NCBI GenBank assembly: GCA_903907995.1
Contig: CAIVQH010000060.1
Span: forward strand, 248,001 to 312,000
DNA length: 64,000 nt
Origin: an uncultured Verrucomicrobiota bacterium
Lineage (GTDB): Bacteria; Verrucomicrobiota; Verrucomicrobiia; Limisphaerales; UBA9464
Direction: 5' to 3'
Shown here: positions 34,815 to 44,545 of the stretch, piece after piece
Numbering within the stretch: the stretch's first letter is position 1
Layout of the letters: every line of letters starts with the position of its first letter
Made by a program: the position numbers and the translations under genes
Notes under the pieces: model-generated
The model's database searches: none
Seen by the model: the letters and a program-made list of their open reading frames with translations, nothing else
Told to the model about the DNA's origin: nothing

Positions 34815-37508
34815 ATGAGCACCCCGCACAATCTCTTCGGCACCCTGCAGACTTTTGACCTCGGCAATGGCAAAACCGGCCAGTTTTACAGCCTGCCTGC
34901 GCTGGAAAAGGCCGGTGTCGGCCCGATCTCCAAGCTACCCGTCTCCATCCGGATCGTCCTCGAATCCGTCCTGCGCAACTGCGACGGCCTGAAGGTCCAG
35001 GAGCAGAACGTCAAGGAACTCGCCAATTGGAAGGCCACCGAAGCCCGCACCGCCGAGATCCCGTTCGTCGTTGCGCGTATCGTGCTGCAGGATTTCACCG
35101 GGGTCCCCCTGCTCGTCGATCTCGCCGCCATGCGCTCCACTGTGGCCAAGCTGGGCAAAAATCCCAAGATCATCGAGCCGCTGGTGCCCGTGGACCTCGT
35201 GGTGGACCACTCAGTGCAGGTGGACTTCGCGGGATCGAGTGACTCGATGCAGAAGAATCTTGACCTCGAGTTCTCCCGTAACCGCGAGCGCTACCAGTTC
35301 CTGAAATGGGGCATGCAGGCCTTCGACACCTTCAAGGTGGTGCCACCCGGTATCGGTATCGTTCACCAGGTCAATCTCGAATACCTTGCCAAGGGCGTGC
35401 TCAGCGCCGGCAACGTCTACTATCCCGACACACTGGTAGGCACCGACTCGCACACGACCATGATCAACGGCCTCGGCATCGTCGGCTGGGGCGTTGGCGG
35501 CATCGAGGCGGAGGCGGGCATGCTCGGCCAGCCGGTTTACTTCCTCACCCCGGATGTCGTGGGCGTCCACATGACCGGATCCATCGGCGAGGGCGTCACC
35601 GCCACTGACGTCGCGCTGACCGTCACCCAGATGCTCCGCAAGGCGAAGGTCGTTGGTAAGTTTGTCGAATTCTTTGGGCCCGGCGCGGCCGCGTTGCCGC
35701 TCGTGGACCGCGCGACGATTGCGAACATGGCCCCCGAATACGGTGCGACCATGGGTTTCTTCCCCATCGACGCGGAGTGCTCCAACTACCTCCGCGCGAC
35801 CGGCCGCACCGACGAACAGGTGAAGCTGTACGAGAACTACTACAAGGCGCAGGGCCTCTGGGGCATTCCCAAGTCAGGCGAGATCGAATACTCGCAGGTC
35901 GTGGAGCTCGATCTCTCCATCGTCGTCCCGAGCGTCGCCGGCCCGAAGCGGCCACAGGACCGCATCGAGCTGCCCAAGCTCAAGGAAAGCTTCATCGGCA
36001 CCTTCAGCAAACCGGTCGCCGAGGCCGGGTTTGGCAAGAAGGCCGAGGACTTCGCCACGGTCACTGCCGAGGTGCATGGCACGAAGATTGGTCATGGCTC
36101 CGTGCTCATTGCCGCCATCACGAGCTGCACCAATACGTCGAACCCGAGCGTGATGCTCGCCGCTGGCCTGCTCGCCAAGAAGGCGGTGCAAAAGGGTCTG
36201 ACCGTCAATCCGGCCGTCAAATCCTCGCTCGCGCCTGGCAGCCGCGTGGTCACCGAGTACCTCGACAAGACCGGCCTGACGCCCTTTTTGGACAAGCTCG
36301 GTTTCCAGACGGTCGGCTACGGCTGCACCACCTGCATTGGCAACTCCGGCCCGCTGGATGCGAAGATCGAGGAAGCCGTCGTGAAGAACGACCTGGTCGC
36401 CGCCTCGGTGCTCTCGGGCAACCGCAATTTCGAGGCGCGTGTCCACCAGAACATCAAGGCCAACTTCCTGATGTCCCCTCCCCTCGTCGTCGCCTTCGCG
36501 CTCGCCGGCCGGGTGGACATCAACCTTGTCACCGAACCGCTTGGCAAGGACAAGGCCGGTGCCGATGTGTACTTGAAAGACCTCTGGCCGACTCTCAAGG
36601 AGGTTCGCGACGAGATGCAGGCGGCACTGAAGCCCGAGGTCTTCCGTCGACTCTACACCGACTTCGCGGCACAGAACCCGAAGTGGAACGAGATCCCCTC
36701 CAGCGTCGGCAATGTTTACGAGTGGCACCGCCAGTCCACCTACATCCAGGAGCCGCCGTTCTTCACGAAGTTCCAGATGACGCCCGGCGTCATCCAGCCG
36801 ATCACGGGCGCACGCGCGCTGGGCATCTTCGGCGACAGCGTGACCACCGACCACATCTCGCCCGCCGGCGCGATCAAGAAGTCCTCGCCTGCCGGCAAGT
36901 TCCTTTCGGATCACGGGGTAGAGTTCGCCGACTTCAACAGCTACGGCAGCCGCCGCGGCAACGACCGCATCATGACTCGAGGCACCTTCGCCAACGTCCG
37001 CATCAAGAACCTGATGCTCGGCGGCGAGGAAGGTGGCAACACCATCGGACCCGACGGCGCCAAGACCTCCATCTACGACGCTTCCATCGCCTACCAGGCG
37101 CAGGGTGTTCCTCTGATCGTGATTGCAGGCCAGGAATACGGCACCGGCTCCAGCCGTGACTGGGCCGCCAAGGGCACCAACCTGCTCGGGGTGAAGGTCG
37201 TTGTTGCCCAGAGCTTCGAGCGCATCCACCGCAGCAACCTCGTCGGCATGGGCGTGCTGCCGCTCCAGTTCAAGGAAGGCACCACCGCTCAGACCCTGAA
37301 GCTCGACGGTACCGAGACCTACGACGTCGTCGGCCTCGATCCCGGCGTGAAGCCCCAGCAGGAGCTGACCCTGAAAATCGTTCGCAAAGACGGCTCCGGC
37401 GAGTTCATCCCCGTGATCTGCCGCATCGATACGCCCATCGAGATCGAATACTACCAGCACGGCGGCATCTTGCCGTACGTGCTGCGTCAGCTCGTGGCGA
37501 AGGCTTGA
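34815..37508 (+). CDS. acnA: Aconitate hydratase A
   Basis: 897 residues, the size of AcnA/IRP-type aconitases. The three [4Fe-4S] cysteines are Cys438 ([13 protein letters not shown]), Cys504 and Cys507 ([15 protein letters not shown]). [37 protein letters not shown] and [23 protein letters not shown] are family signatures. Start [20 protein letters not shown] is chosen over an upstream in-frame ATG at 34776 because homologues begin there. It interconverts citrate and isocitrate in the TCA cycle. A hairpin follows the stop. Confidence 0.96.
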   Translation: MSTPHNLFGTLQTFDLGNGKTGQFYSLPALEKAGVGPISKLPVSIRIVLESVLRNCDGLKVQEQNVKELANWKATEARTAEIPFVVARIVLQDFTGVPLLVDLAAMRSTVAKLGKNPKIIEPLVPVDLVVDHSVQVDFAGSSDSMQKNLDLEFSRNRERYQFLKWGMQAFDTFKVVPPGIGIVHQVNLEYLAKGVLSAGNVYYPDTLVGTDSHTTMINGLGIVGWGVGGIEAEAGMLGQPVYFLTPDVVGVHMTGSIGEGVTATDVALTVTQMLRKAKVVGKFVEFFGPGAAALPLVDRATIANMAPEYGATMGFFPIDAECSNYLRATGRTDEQVKLYENYYKAQGLWGIPKSGEIEYSQVVELDLSIVVPSVAGPKRPQDRIELPKLKESFIGTFSKPVAEAGFGKKAEDFATVTAEVHGTKIGHGSVLIAAITSCTNTSNPSVMLAAGLLAKKAVQKGLTVNPAVKSSLAPGSRVVTEYLDKTGLTPFLDKLGFQTVGYGCTTCIGNSGPLDAKIEEAVVKNDLVAASVLSGNRNFEARVHQNIKANFLMSPPLVVAFALAGRVDINLVTEPLGKDKAGADVYLKDLWPTLKEVRDEMQAALKPEVFRRLYTDFAAQNPKWNEIPSSVGNVYEWHRQSTYIQEPPFFTKFQMTPGVIQPITGARALGIFGDSVTTDHISPAGAIKKSSPAGKFLSDHGVEFADFNSYGSRRGNDRIMTRGTFANVRIKNLMLGGEEGGNTIGPDGAKTSIYDASIAYQAQGVPLIVIAGQEYGTGSSRDWAAKGTNLLGVKVVVAQSFERIHRSNLVGMGVLPLQFKEGTTAQTLKLDGTETYDVVGLDPGVKPQQELTLKIVRKDGSGEFIPVICRIDTPIEIEYYQHGGILPYVLRQLVAKA

Positions 37509-37547
37509 GCGGCAAGACCTCACCCCTGCTGTCTTTTCGCTGTCAAA

Positions 37548-37575
37548 AGAGCGCCAGCCTAACCGGCGGCGCTCT
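37548..37575 (+). terminator. Hairpin after acnA
   Basis: Stem AGAGCGCC / GGCGCTCT with a 12-base loop, 40 bp after the acnA stop. It has an A-run before it but only a weak T-run after it. Confidence 0.5.
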
Positions 37576-37601
37576 GTCTGGCTTTCAAGGGAAAGAACGG
37601 T

Positions 37602-39149
37602 ATGCTGCCGCCCATGCACCGCGCTTGCCAAACTGTGATCGTTGGCTGGCTGCTGCTGGTGAGCGTCGCTTACGCGGAGCGCATCAATCACGAGGGACGT
37701 ATCCTTGGCCCGTTGCCCACCGTCACGGGTCCCATCCTCTTCAACACGCCGGAAGCGGATGCGGTGGTCTCGGCAATGCAGATTTTCCCAGTCACCAGCC
37801 CGTGGAATGAGGACATCACGCATCGGCCGGTACTCGGGAATTCGGATGCGATGATCGCGCAGATCATGGCCGACCTGCGCTCCGACCGGCGCACTCTCAT
37901 CGCTTTTCAGGAGATGAACTACGTGCTCGTACCGGACAATCAGCCGCGCCAGGACATCGAGTTTTTCAACTACTCGGACCAGTCGGACCTGGACGGCGGG
38001 ACGGATCCGAAAGGCAAATACCCGATTCCTGCCAACATGCCGATCGAGACCTGGCCGTCGCAGACCGGTGCGCAGACGCTCACCCAATGGCAGATGAACG
38101 ACGACGGCAGCGACCGTCACGCGATCATGGTAGCCCCCGGCAGCGGCTTCATCTGGGAAACCTGGCTGACGCTCCTTTCCGGCACGGGCTGGCAGGCCTC
38201 GAACGGGGCGAAGTTTGACCTGAACTCGAATGCGCAACGCCCAGCCGGTTGGACCTCGGGCGACGCGGCAGGGTTGCCCATGTTTCCCGCCCTGCCCCGC
38301 TTCGACGAATGCGAGCGCGGCATGGTCGAGCACGCCTGCCGGATCGTGGTGAAGCGCTCTCGCTACCGGAACCAGATCTATCCCGCCACTCATTACGCCG
38401 CACCTTCGTCGAACACCGACACGAACCTGCCCGCAATGGGCCAGCGCGTGCGGCTGAAAGCGGGCTTCAGCATCCCGGCCAACTGGTCCAAGCAGGAGAA
38501 AGCCATCCTGCTGGGCCTGAAGAAATACGGCGCCATGGTCGCGGACAACGGGAATTTCTTCTCCATCTCGGTCACTCCCGACAACCGCTGGCCGGCGGGC
38601 TGTTTCAGCCATTTCACCAGCATCAGCATCACCAATTTCGAGGTCATCCAGACCACCGGTCCAACCGAAGGACCGCGCTCGCCCGGGGCGCCCAAAGCCA
38701 ATGCCGGTCCCGATCAAGCGGCCGCGCTGGGGCAACCAATACCCTTGGCTGGCTTTGTAAGCTTCACCGGCGCAACTCCGCAGTTTCACTGGAAGCAGTA
38801 CGCCGGCCCGGGCACCGCCACGTTTGGAGATGCTGCGAAGACCAACACCACCGTGACCTTCAGCCAGTCCGGCACTTACACGCTGATGCTCAGTGCGGAG
38901 GATGGTGTCCACGCGGTGGCATACGATGCCGTGGTGTTTACTGTTTCTCCTGCGAAAATTGACGTCACCGCCATCCGCGCCGGCCCGGATCTGAGCCTCA
39001 GTTGGACGGGCGGCTCGCCTCCCTACGCAGTCCAGCAAAGCAGCACCCTTCTGCCTGCTTCCTGGCAGGCGGTCACCACGACCAGCGCGTCCAATGTGAC
39101 CGTGCCTGCGACTGGACTGTCCGCTTACTTCCGAGTCACCGGCCAATAG
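37602..39149 (+). CDS. Secreted protein with PKD-like domain and shared C-terminal module
   Basis: 515 residues; the signal peptide is HRACQTVIVGWLLLVSVAYA. I do not recognise the family of the main part (residues ~25-360); it contains INHEGRILGPLPTVTGPILFNT, FPVTSPWNEDITHRPVL and a long aromatic-rich domain. A PKD-like Ig domain is at ~375-450 (KANAGPDQAAALGQPIPLAG, TYTLMLSAEDGVHAVAYD). The last 60 residues (LSLSWTGGSPPYAVQQSS...SAYFRVTGQ) resemble the C-termini of the proteins at 22037 and 46119. It is probably surface-exposed and recognises an extracellular ligand. An alternative ATG lies 4 codons in. Confidence 0.8.
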   Translation: MLPPMHRACQTVIVGWLLLVSVAYAERINHEGRILGPLPTVTGPILFNTPEADAVVSAMQIFPVTSPWNEDITHRPVLGNSDAMIAQIMADLRSDRRTLIAFQEMNYVLVPDNQPRQDIEFFNYSDQSDLDGGTDPKGKYPIPANMPIETWPSQTGAQTLTQWQMNDDGSDRHAIMVAPGSGFIWETWLTLLSGTGWQASNGAKFDLNSNAQRPAGWTSGDAAGLPMFPALPRFDECERGMVEHACRIVVKRSRYRNQIYPATHYAAPSSNTDTNLPAMGQRVRLKAGFSIPANWSKQEKAILLGLKKYGAMVADNGNFFSISVTPDNRWPAGCFSHFTSISITNFEVIQTTGPTEGPRSPGAPKANAGPDQAAALGQPIPLAGFVSFTGATPQFHWKQYAGPGTATFGDAAKTNTTVTFSQSGTYTLMLSAEDGVHAVAYDAVVFTVSPAKIDVTAIRAGPDLSLSWTGGSPPYAVQQSSTLLPASWQAVTTTSASNVTVPATGLSAYFRVTGQ

Positions 39150-39241
39150 GCCGCCACTACCCTACATGGGTCATCGTTTACGTCACCGACACGATTGCCG
39201 GCTTGCCACTCGCCACAACGCCGCTGTCTGCTTGCTGGCGC

Positions 39242-40621
39242 ATGGCCGACCAGCAAGCCCCATCCGGTGCATCCTCAGGGTTAACCCGCTGGCTGGAACG
39301 TGCCCCTGGACCGGTCTTCGTGTTCATCGCCATCGTGGCGTCGTTCTCCACCTACTTCGCAATGTATGCGTTTCGCAAGCCCTTCGCGGCGGCGAAATTC
39401 GAAGGGCAATTCTTCTTCGGCACCCACGTCGCGCTCAAGACCGCCATCGTCATCAGCCAGATCCTGGGTTACGCGCTCTCGAAATACATTGGCATCAAGG
39501 TCTGCTCCGAGGTCACGCCCGCGAAGCGTGCGAAGTTGCTGCTGCTGCTCATCGGCTGGGCCCAGGCGGCGCTCGTGCTGTACGGCCTGCTGCCGGACGA
39601 CTGGAAGTTCATCGCCATCTTCTTCAACGGCCTGCCGCTCGGCATGGTGTGGGGCCTCGTGGTCTGGTATCTCGAAGGCCGGCGCACCTCAGAGCTGCTG
39701 CTCGCCGGCCTCAGCCTCTCATTCATCATCGCGAGTGGCGTCGTGAAGGATTTCGGCCGCGCGCTCATGGAGGGCGGCGTCGCGCAGTGGTGGCACGCTG
39801 TGCCAGTGGTCGGTAGCGCCATCGGCGACGCCATCGGCAAGGTCGGCGAGGGCTGGATGCCCGCCATCGCCGGATTTCACTTCCTGCCGGTGTTCCTCGT
39901 GTCCGTCTGGCTGCTGAACCAGCTCCCGCGTCCCAGCACGGCCGACGTGGCCGAGCGCGTCGGACGCGAGCCCATGAAGGGTTCGGACCGTCTCGCCTTT
40001 GTCCGGCAATTCGCCTTTGGCCTCGGGTTGATGCTGGTCGCCTACTTCTTTCTCACGGCCTACCGCGATTTCCGCGATAACTACCAGGTCGAAATCTTCG
40101 ACGGGCTCGGCTACCCCTATAAGGCCAACAAGGCGATCATCTCGAAGGCGGAATCCATCGTGACCTTCGGGGTGATGGGGGTGCTCGCCCTGCTGAATCT
40201 TGTGAAGGACAACCGCCGCGGCCTGCTCTGCGCCTTCGGCGTGATGACCGGCGGGGTCGTGCTGCTCGGGGTCTCCACCGCCCTGATCCAGGCCAAGCTC
40301 ATCTCCGGCTTCTGGTGGATGACCCTCACCGGCCTTGGTTCGTATCTGGCTTACGTGCCCTACGGCTCAGTGCTGTTTGACCGGCTCATCGCCTCGACCC
40401 GGGTGGTGGGCACGGCGGTCTTCGCCATCTATCTTGCAGATGCCATCGGCTACACCGGCTCGGTGGGCGTGCAGCTCTACAAGGATCTCTGGGCCGGCTC
40501 GATGTCGCGCTTCGCCTTCTTCGCGGGCTTTACCTGGTTCATGTGCTTTCTCGGAACTGCCTGCCTGGTGGCCAGCGCGGTGTATTTCGCGCGGAAGACA
40601 CGGACGGCTCAGACCCCGTAG
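39242..40621 (+). CDS. DUF5690 family multi-pass membrane protein (MFS-like)
   Basis: 459 residues starting MADQQAPSGASSG; the longer frame upstream overlaps the preceding gene. About 12 membrane helices are visible, for example VFVFIAIVASFSTYFAMYAF, LLLLLIGWAQAALVLYGLLP, GFWWMTLTGLGSYLAYVPYG and FAFFAGFTWFMCFLGTACLVA. AMYAFRKPFAAAKFEG is typical of DUF5690, a distant branch of the major-facilitator superfamily. The substrate is unknown. Its stop overlaps the 3' end of the DAO flavoprotein gene on the other strand by 13 bp, which suggests but does not prove a shared locus. Confidence 0.82.
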   Translation: MADQQAPSGASSGLTRWLERAPGPVFVFIAIVASFSTYFAMYAFRKPFAAAKFEGQFFFGTHVALKTAIVISQILGYALSKYIGIKVCSEVTPAKRAKLLLLLIGWAQAALVLYGLLPDDWKFIAIFFNGLPLGMVWGLVVWYLEGRRTSELLLAGLSLSFIIASGVVKDFGRALMEGGVAQWWHAVPVVGSAIGDAIGKVGEGWMPAIAGFHFLPVFLVSVWLLNQLPRPSTADVAERVGREPMKGSDRLAFVRQFAFGLGLMLVAYFFLTAYRDFRDNYQVEIFDGLGYPYKANKAIISKAESIVTFGVMGVLALLNLVKDNRRGLLCAFGVMTGGVVLLGVSTALIQAKLISGFWWMTLTGLGSYLAYVPYGSVLFDRLIASTRVVGTAVFAIYLADAIGYTGSVGVQLYKDLWAGSMSRFAFFAGFTWFMCFLGTACLVASAVYFARKTRTAQTP

Positions 40622-41829
40622 TAAGTTTCGTAAACGTGCGCGGACTGGCGGCGGGCTTCGTCCCAGTTCCAGCTCGTTTCGGTGAAACGGTCGGGACTGA
40701 GGCCCTTCACATACTCGCCCGGCTTCGGGTCGAGCATCGACTCGACGAGCAGCTTGCCGATGCCGCCGGAGCCGGAGATTCCGTGGGCATTGCAGCCGCC
40801 GGCCATCACAAAGCCCGGCACGCGCGAGCTTTCGCCAATGAGGAACCGGCCATCGGGCGTGAAGGTGGGCCAACCCTTCCCGACCCAGCTCTTCTGCGCG
40901 GCGCGGGCGGTGGGAAAGAGCTTCGTGAAGCTGGCCTCGAAGGAGTCGAGCACCGGCCAGTCGGTTACGACGGGCGGCGGCTCATTGTCGGCCGTGTAGC
41001 CTCGCGGGTCGCCATTCAGTGACTTCGGCTCCCAACCACCGAGCAGAAGTCCGCCATCGCGAACCCGCCCATAGAGCGTCAGTTCCGGGACGCGGAAGCA
41101 AGGTGTCTCCGGCGTGAGGCCTTCCATCGGTACGGTGACGAAGTACTCGTGGCGCACGGGGAAGATGGGCAGCTCCAGCCCTGCGAGCTTGGCAACGTGA
41201 TAGGCGTTGGCCCCCGCCGCATTGATGACATAGCGGCACTCGATCGGCCCACGGTTCGTCGTCACGCCAGCGACGCGGCCGCTTTTCAGCGTGATGCCTT
41301 CCAGCGCGGTGGCGGTGGCAAACTTTACGCCGAGCTTGGCCGCATTATGCCGGTAGGAGGCGGCCACCGCCCGTGGCGTCATGTAGCCGTCACTGGGACA
41401 CCATAGCACCGATTTCACGCCGTCGAATTCCATCTGTGGAAACCGCCGCTTGGCCTCGGTGTGGTCGATCAGGTCGGCCTCCAGATTCGCGGCATCGGCG
41501 GCGGCCTTGAGCCGGCGGAATTCCTCGGCGCGCTGGTCGCTCAGGGCGATGCGGAGGGACCCAACCTCATGCCAGTCGGGCTTCACCTCGCTGGCCTGCA
41601 GTTCGCGGAACGTCTTCACGGAATGCATGGCCAGCTGGATGCGCTCAGCCGAATCGCGCACCTGTCCGCAAAGGCCCGCCCCCTGCGAGGTTGTGACTGC
41701 GCCGACATCGTCGGCACGATCGAGGACGAGCACGTCCGTCTTGCCGGCCTTGGCGAGGGCGTAGGCACAGCCGACGCCGACCGCACCGGCGCCGATGATG
41801 ATGATTTCCGCGTTGGGGAGCTGGTTCAT
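40609..41829 (-). CDS. FAD-dependent oxidoreductase, DAO family
   Basis: 406 residues. The FAD-binding loop is IIIIGAGAVGVGCAYALAKAG (residues ~9-29). The end of the DAO fold is VMAGGCNAHGISGSGGIGKLLVESML. WHEVGSLRIALSD, SVLWCPSDGYMTPRAVAASY and VGKGWPTFTPDGRFLIGES follow the dimethylglycine/sarcosine dehydrogenase N-terminal pattern, without the folate domain. It probably oxidises an N-methyl amine or amino acid. It lies 67 bp downstream of the Rieske oxygenase on the same strand, so the two are likely cotranscribed. Confidence 0.88.
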   Translation of the reverse strand: MNQLPNAEIIIIGAGAVGVGCAYALAKAGKTDVLVLDRADDVGAVTTSQGAGLCGQVRDSAERIQLAMHSVKTFRELQASEVKPDWHEVGSLRIALSDQRAEEFRRLKAAADAANLEADLIDHTEAKRRFPQMEFDGVKSVLWCPSDGYMTPRAVAASYRHNAAKLGVKFATATALEGITLKSGRVAGVTTNRGPIECRYVINAAGANAYHVAKLAGLELPIFPVRHEYFVTVPMEGLTPETPCFRVPELTLYGRVRDGGLLLGGWEPKSLNGDPRGYTADNEPPPVVTDWPVLDSFEASFTKLFPTARAAQKSWVGKGWPTFTPDGRFLIGESSRVPGFVMAGGCNAHGISGSGGIGKLLVESMLDPKPGEYVKGLSPDRFTETSWNWDEARRQSAHVYETYYGV

Positions 41830-41896
41830 GAAACGTTCCGAAAATTGAAAGGGAATCCCTTAGAGAATGGATAGGACCGGCGGCAATGGGCGACAC

Positions 41897-43204
41897 TCAC
41901 GCTCCGCGCTTCATCACGTCGAGATACCACCGTACGAAACCCTCGACGTTATATTCCTTGAAGGTCGAGTAAGGCCCCGGCACGTAGGCATTGGAGTTAA
42001 TGCCCTTTTGCTGGCGCTCGCAGATGACCCAGTCCTGCTCGCTGGTGAGCTGCCAGAAGGGCATGAGCTTTGCGAGGTCATAGTCGCGACCCTCCACGGC
42101 TTTCTCATCCACCAGCCACCATACCCGAATGGCCGTGAGCTGCGGACCGGCGGGCAGCAACCGTGTGCTGACCGCATGGTCGCAACTGGAGTGGTTCCAG
42201 AAATTCGGCAGCGTGCGCATCCGCAGGGTGCCCACGTCGGCATCCGCGTAATCGCCCATGAGCGGCGCTGACTGGCGGCCGTCCATCGTCTCGCTCACCC
42301 AGCCATCCACGAGGGGCGTGCGGTTCGCGCTGAACCAGATGCCGCGCTCGGCGTCAGGAAACTTCGTCATGCCCGTCTCGCGATGCGTCGGCGCGAGACC
42401 GTCCTCGGCCCATTTCGCCTCGCCACGGAGTATGGCGGCCTCCATCTGCGCGCGAATGAGCGGCGCGGTGTCATCGCTGTTGTAGTGGTCGAAGTTGGCC
42501 CTGATGTACTGCGGGTGGCAGACGTTGCAGTGATAGCACTCGCGATTGTTCTCCCACACGACCTTCCAGTTGGCCTTCACGAGGTAATCGACGGCCTTGA
42601 CGACCTTGGCCCGGCGCAGGCCCTGGGGTTTGAGCAACGGCGCGAGGCACTCCGCCGCCAAATCAAAGGGCATCGGCTCGGACGCGAGATTGATGAAAAT
42701 GAGGCCCTCGACTTCACGCACATGGACGTCTTGGAGCGGAAAATCGTCCTTCTTCAGTTCCGGCTGCATGCCGCGCCACGCGAGCAGACGTCCGTCGAGC
42801 CCGTAGGCCCACTGATGGTACGGGCAGACCAGCTTGGTGACGTGACCGCACGGCTCGTCGCAGATCTGCGAGCCACGGTGGCGGCAGAGATTGTGCAGCG
42901 CGTGAATGGCCCCGCTTTCACCGCGGATGACGATGATGGAGTCCACATCGACCTGGACGAGGAAGTAGTCGCCCGTGGTGGCAATCTCACAGGAATGCCC
43001 CGCAAAGAGCCAGCCCGTACGCCAGATCCGGTCGAGATCGGCGCGGTAGATGGCAGCGTCACTGAAGAACGGCTGCGGAAGCGTCCACCCTTCGCGGCGT
43101 TCTGAAATCAGTCCATCGAGCGTGGGCGCGGATGAAATCCTCTCTTCGTACGCAGGCTCGGAGAGGTTGCCATTTCTCTGGGCAGTAATTTCGGTCGGAA
43201 CCAC
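41897..43204 (-). CDS. Rieske-type aromatic-ring-hydroxylating/betaine demethylating oxygenase alpha subunit
   Basis: 435 residues. The Rieske cluster ligands are Cys107-x-His109 (NLCRHRGSQICDEP) and Cys127-xx-His130 (VCPYHQWAYGLDGR). The mononuclear iron site has His225-x4-His230 (WENNRECYHCNVCHPQYI). This context, with a flavoprotein of the DMGDH type next door, fits enzymes that demethylate glycine betaine or other quaternary ammonium compounds (GbcA-like) better than true ring dioxygenases. Carnitine monooxygenase is another option. The electron-donating reductase is not in this window. Confidence 0.85.
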   Translation of the reverse strand: MVPTEITAQRNGNLSEPAYEERISSAPTLDGLISERREGWTLPQPFFSDAAIYRADLDRIWRTGWLFAGHSCEIATTGDYFLVQVDVDSIIVIRGESGAIHALHNLCRHRGSQICDEPCGHVTKLVCPYHQWAYGLDGRLLAWRGMQPELKKDDFPLQDVHVREVEGLIFINLASEPMPFDLAAECLAPLLKPQGLRRAKVVKAVDYLVKANWKVVWENNRECYHCNVCHPQYIRANFDHYNSDDTAPLIRAQMEAAILRGEAKWAEDGLAPTHRETGMTKFPDAERGIWFSANRTPLVDGWVSETMDGRQSAPLMGDYADADVGTLRMRTLPNFWNHSSCDHAVSTRLLPAGPQLTAIRVWWLVDEKAVEGRDYDLAKLMPFWQLTSEQDWVICERQQKGINSNAYVPGPYSTFKEYNVEGFVRWYLDVMKRGA

Positions 43205-43273
43205 GCCGTGACGCTATCGTCGGGCGCTCGAAGCTCAATGGCCAGTTTCGGGGGAGCGGCGTGGTGAGGGTGA

Positions 43274-44500
43274 CTATCGTTGGAGATACTTCACTACCGC
43301 CTCCGTCCGCGAATGCACTCCGAGCTTCTCGTAAATGTTCTTCGCATGGCCGTGGACCGTCCAGGCACTGATGTGGAGCGCATGGGCGATCTCCTTGTCC
43401 AGGAAGCCCTTGCTGAGCAGGCCGAGAATCTCCAGTTCGCGCGGCGTCAGCCGGGCCATTTCCAAGCTGCCACCCGCCGGCACCCGTGAGCCGATCAGTT
43501 GTTGGAAATAGCCGAGCACGCGCTGCGCGATCTGGGCCGGCGTGGGCCAGCCTTCGCCGGCATTTCCCGCCAGCGGTTCAAAGATGCGGTCGGTCGGCGT
43601 ACGCCGAAGCAGATAGCCGATGGCGCCGCCGGGCGTGGACCGGAAGAGCTGGTCGCTGTCATCATACACGGAATAGACCAGCCCCGGAACATTGGGCGCG
43701 AGCCGGCGCAGCCGGTCGAGAAATCCGGAACCCGACACGTCGGCGAGCGTGTGGTTCACGAGCAGCAGGGCCACGGGGTTGCGGGCCAACCAGAGCAAGG
43801 CTTCGCTCGCCTCGGCGAAACCGGCCACGCAACGGAAACCTGCCTGTTCGTCCGCGCAAGCGGTCAGCGCCTGCCGTAGACCGAGGTCGGGTTCGACCAC
43901 CGCAACCGGCCAGACCCTGGCCTGACGTCGGCCGGCCTGGCCTTCCTTGCGCTCCGCCGGCGGGGTAACGCGCGTATGCAAGGTGAAGTAGGTCCAAGCC
44001 ATCGGATTGGCGGTCCAGCGGAACGCGAGGGTCAGCTCACGCGGAAAACGGGCGTGGGCTTCGGCGATTCCGTGCCGTTGAACCACCTGTCGGATACGAC
44101 GCGCGAGCCGGGTGGCCACCGCTGATTCGGCCGATCCGAGCGGAAAGTAATGATGCCGACCGGCGCATTCGAAGTGCGCGGAGAACTCCGGATTAGCCAG
44201 CTGCGTCAGGGCCGGTGGATGAGGTCGGACGAGGAGTCGTGGGCGGAAAATGGCAGCGGCACCGGTCCGGGGAGACCCTCCTTCAGCGGTTCCAACGGCA
44301 GTGATTCGCGCATAGAGGCGGAGAGCCTCCTGCGCTGCCGCCGGCCGGCTCCGTGCCCGCAGCGCGTAGGTCTGCCGCTGGCCAGCGTGCTGAATCTTCA
44401 CGCTCCAGCCCTGGACTCGCTGCGTGCGGCCGTTCCTGCTGTAAGAGTTTCGGTAAAGACGGCGGGTCCAGTAGGCGATCGAGTTTTTTACCCCGGACAA
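43274..44500 (-). CDS. LuxR-type regulator with two integrase-arm-like modules and a pseudo-receiver
   Basis: About 408 residues. No ATG is available; a TTG ending at 44500 or a GTG ending at 44533 could be the start, just before AYWTRRLYRNSYS. Module 1 (GWSVKIQHAGQRQTYAL...AAAQEALRLYARI) and module 2 (EFSAHFECAGRHHYFPLGS...) resemble the arm-type DNA-binding domain of tyrosine recombinases. A receiver-like domain follows (VAVVEPDLGLRQAL), but the phospho-acceptor position reads LLLVNHTLADVSG, so phosphorylation is unlikely. The C-terminus is a LuxR/NarL HTH (LTPRELEILGLLSKGFLDKEIAHALHISAWTVHGH). It is divergent from the pseudopilin operon. The DNA upstream of 44545 is open in this frame only by chance. 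Confidence 0.78.
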   Translation of the reverse strand: MSGVKNSIAYWTRRLYRNSYSRNGRTQRVQGWSVKIQHAGQRQTYALRARSRPAAAQEALRLYARITAVGTAEGGSPRTGAAAIFRPRLLVRPHPPALTQLANPEFSAHFECAGRHHYFPLGSAESAVATRLARRIRQVVQRHGIAEAHARFPRELTLAFRWTANPMAWTYFTLHTRVTPPAERKEGQAGRRQARVWPVAVVEPDLGLRQALTACADEQAGFRCVAGFAEASEALLWLARNPVALLLVNHTLADVSGSGFLDRLRRLAPNVPGLVYSVYDDSDQLFRSTPGGAIGYLLRRTPTDRIFEPLAGNAGEGWPTPAQIAQRVLGYFQQLIGSRVPAGGSLEMARLTPRELEILGLLSKGFLDKEIAHALHISAWTVHGHAKNIYEKLGVHSRTEAVVKYLQR

Positions 44501-44523
44501 CGCTTCCGCCTGAACTGGAATGT

Positions 44524-44545
44524 GCTTGGACACTGCTTGGACACT
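44524..44545. repeat. Tandem 11-bp repeat GCTTGGACACT x2
   Basis: Two perfect head-to-tail copies (44524-44534 and 44535-44545) lie at or just before the start of the LuxR-type regulator. The 11-bp period places both on one face of the DNA, as expected for a dimeric or tandem operator. It covers one candidate start codon (GTG). Confidence 0.6.

Noticed and set aside
35874-39146. 1090-residue open frame on the minus strand
   Set aside because: It covers the antisense of acnA and of the next secreted protein gene; both sense genes have clear families, the antisense has none.
41849-41861. Palindrome AAGGGAATCCCTT between the Rieske and DAO genes
   Set aside because: It is short and single, with no T-run and no second copy nearby; it is too weak to call an operator or terminator.
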